Origin: Cristatella mucedo
Taxonomy: Eukaryota > Bryozoa > Phylactolaemata > Cristatellidae
Assembly (NCBI GenBank): GCA_009760855.2
Contig: WPIO01000048.1
Location: 1,278,501-1,342,500, forward strand
Direction of reading: 5' to 3'
DNA: 64,000 bases
In this document: positions 62,254 to 64,000 of the stretch, in pieces
Layout of the letters: the number at the start of each line of letters is the position of its first letter
Position numbering within the stretch: position 1 is the first letter of the stretch
Made by a program: the position numbers and the translations under genes
Notes under the pieces: model-generated
Told to the model about the DNA's origin: nothing
Databases searched by the model: none
What the model saw: only the letters and a program-made list of their open reading frames with translations

Positions 62254-63009
62254 ACAGCACAGGCACACTTTTCCCAGGGGCTATGTTCTCCGTCGTGGCC
62301 GCCGAGGCTCCTGCTGTGCACGGCTGCATCAGCCTCAGGTACTTCTGCAGCCTTTAGCTGGAGGCCATTTCTTTTGTGCAGGCCTGTTATGTTTGTAACT
62401 GTGGGTGGCCTCTGGTGGCAATATCCTTCAGGTAGGCCTCCTTCCCAAGCTGGCTACCAGTTGTTTGTTGACCTCCGAACTGTCCTTGCTGTGTTGTTTT
62501 TGGAGGGACTCGTGGCATTTGTCTCAAGGTCGGTCGAAAGAAAGCTAGACCCAGTCGCCAGGCATTCTGCTGCAGCCATTATAAAACCCAGCACTGCTTA
62601 TGCTGCTTGCAGTTGCCATTCCGGCTAGCCGAAAGTTAAGCCTGCCGAGGCTGACTCAGGGCATGGCTATGGAGCTGTCGATGTACAATTTTTAAGCATT
62701 TTTGAGCAAGTGTCCTACTGTGGTATCGATCAAAAATTAGTTTCTGCCCATTTGCTAGATCAATGGGTTGAAAAAAGCCAGATTCTGCAAAAGGAAGATT
62801 GCTCACAAACTTCCGTCTAATGCTATATCACGCTCTCCAATGCAGATTTAACAGCATGGCTGTGGTGGAACTAGAAAGTGCCCTTTGCCCCTGGAAGCCA
62901 ACTCGAAAGCTGCTTAGCGGCCATAGACCTTTGGTCGATCCGCCAACGCCCATTAGCGCTTCCAAGGGAACATGCGAATGATACTGATGATGTTCCTGTG
63001 CCATTGCTC

Positions 63010-64000
63010 TAGCTCCTTAATGGAAACCTATTTATTTAGAGGCACTTTAGATATGCTGGAAAGTAAGCATGCCTATAACATGCACAGTGTCACCACACAT
63101 ATGCACAAAAAGGACAATTAGCATGGACCAAGCAAATGCTGTAAGGACTTGGATTTGTATCTTCTTTTTAAATATTGTCGAGTCAGAAAATGTCATGACG
63201 TCAATCGGGAAGTGAGTTCCAGACTTAAGGGCCATACGAACTTAAGGCAAGGTCTCCATAGGATTTGATGTTGGTTCGAAGTAATTTTATGCTATTTATT
63301 GCACAGGCCGGAAAATTCGCGAACAGTGAGTTGCAAAGGTCGAGACGGTATGCCGTAAATTCTGAACCGGCTAAAATATCTCTGCCTAAGCAGGCCCAAA
63401 GTATTGCTATGGTACACTGCTGAATGTAGGCACTGCGCTTGCCTGTGGGGCTGGGATGATCCACTCGTGCCAGGTCACTTTGGAACAAGACAACCAGATT
63501 GAGTGTATATGCTAGGAAGAGATATGCTGGGCAAGGTCATTTTGAAGGTTAGGTTTTCCAATTTCTCAGTATTACTAGGTTTTCCATTACTAACAAGTTG
63601 GTTTTATCGTCATTAAATTTTGGCAACGTTTGCTGCCATCCAAGTGAAAATGTCAGCAATACATGCAGAATGCAGTTGGGAGTTGAATGCGCTGGAAGAC
63701 AGGATTGATCAAAGCACACGGGCAGCTTTGTCACCTGCATACAAGTGAAAGCCTAGATTGTACTTGGCGATTTCATCAGAAATGGTAGAGTGTAAATTAT
63801 GAAGAGAAGGAGACTAAGCACTAATTCCCCTCTATACTTCGTACTTCAGACGCTCCTTTGATGACTATTGCTCATCGGCATCAATGCCCTTAAATCACGA
63901 AGTTATATTGGACCTAAGTGATTGCAGCTTAGTGCCCTAGCCAAGATTAGAAGTTCTCAAAGAGGAATTCATGATCAATGGTATCAAACGCTGCCGAAAG
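63010..64000 (-). mobile_element. LINE A, RT to 3' end, runs off the window
   Basis: Reading leftward from the edge: LSAAFDTIDHEFLFENF (RT motif, 63950-64000), a degraded HLYAGD (YADD box, near 63720-63745), FNDDKTNLLVM (63600-63640), LDLCNSLFANFPACAINSIK (about 63290-63350) and the 3' UTR with a degraded hairpin at about 63040. The C-terminal third is internally deleted. Confidence 0.87.

Larger units (their letters stand above)
60634..63009. other. MBOAT intron 4, visible part
   Basis: Contains a LINE B tail (60725-60805), (TA)n, two (TG)n tracts, a pyrimidine-rich stretch (61490-61700) and a LINE A tail (62057-62150). I searched for the expected PSLLEYLSY-like exon and did not find it. 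Confidence 0.6.

Overview
The window is animal (metazoan) genomic DNA. It carries spliced genes with short exons, clean GT-AG introns of about 0.1 to 10 kb, and a dense load of decayed non-LTR retrotransposons, tRNA-derived SINEs and microsatellites. No bacterial-type gene organisation is present. The two recognisable genes have vertebrate orthologues, but intron sizes, repeats and a very divergent C-terminus point to an invertebrate; I cannot name the phylum.

Region 1 (about 0.76-26.7 kb, + strand) is most of an RFX4-type regulatory factor X gene. I could place 13 coding exons (764 to 26696). They join in one open frame of 651 complete codons plus stop, with every splice phase matching. The winged-helix DNA-binding domain is encoded upstream of the window. 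One intron (13189-14542) uses a GC donor. The introns hold LINE and SINE debris, a (CTG)17 tract and long dinucleotide repeats.

Region 2 (about 27-47 kb) is intergenic and made largely of mobile-element relics: a hAT-like transposase pseudogene (about 28.1-29.9 kb), many 5'-truncated copies of an L2/CR1-like LINE ('LINE A'), and copies of a second LINE ('LINE B'), including a nearly complete one at 42.3-45.7 kb that has been hit by two later insertions. I use LINE A/B and SINE S1/S2 only as local names.

Region 3 (about 47.5-60.6 kb and on past the end) begins with CpG-rich DNA at 47.5-48.6 and 50.6-51.5 kb. It then carries the first four coding exons (51231-60633, + strand) of an MBOAT1/2-type lysophospholipid acyltransferase. 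Its third intron is 8.4 kb and holds LINE copies plus several unassigned open stretches with splice-like borders. The catalytic exons of this gene lie beyond the window.

The most interesting non-gene signal is a 3'-terminal hairpin followed by (ATT)n that is shared by LINE A and the tRNA-headed SINE S1. This suggests that the SINE borrows the LINE A retrotransposition machinery, as in the eel UnaL2/UnaSINE1 pair. Nested insertions with target-site duplications give a relative age order for the families. I found no wholly new biological system, only well-supported genes, repeat partnerships and a few unexplained ORFs.
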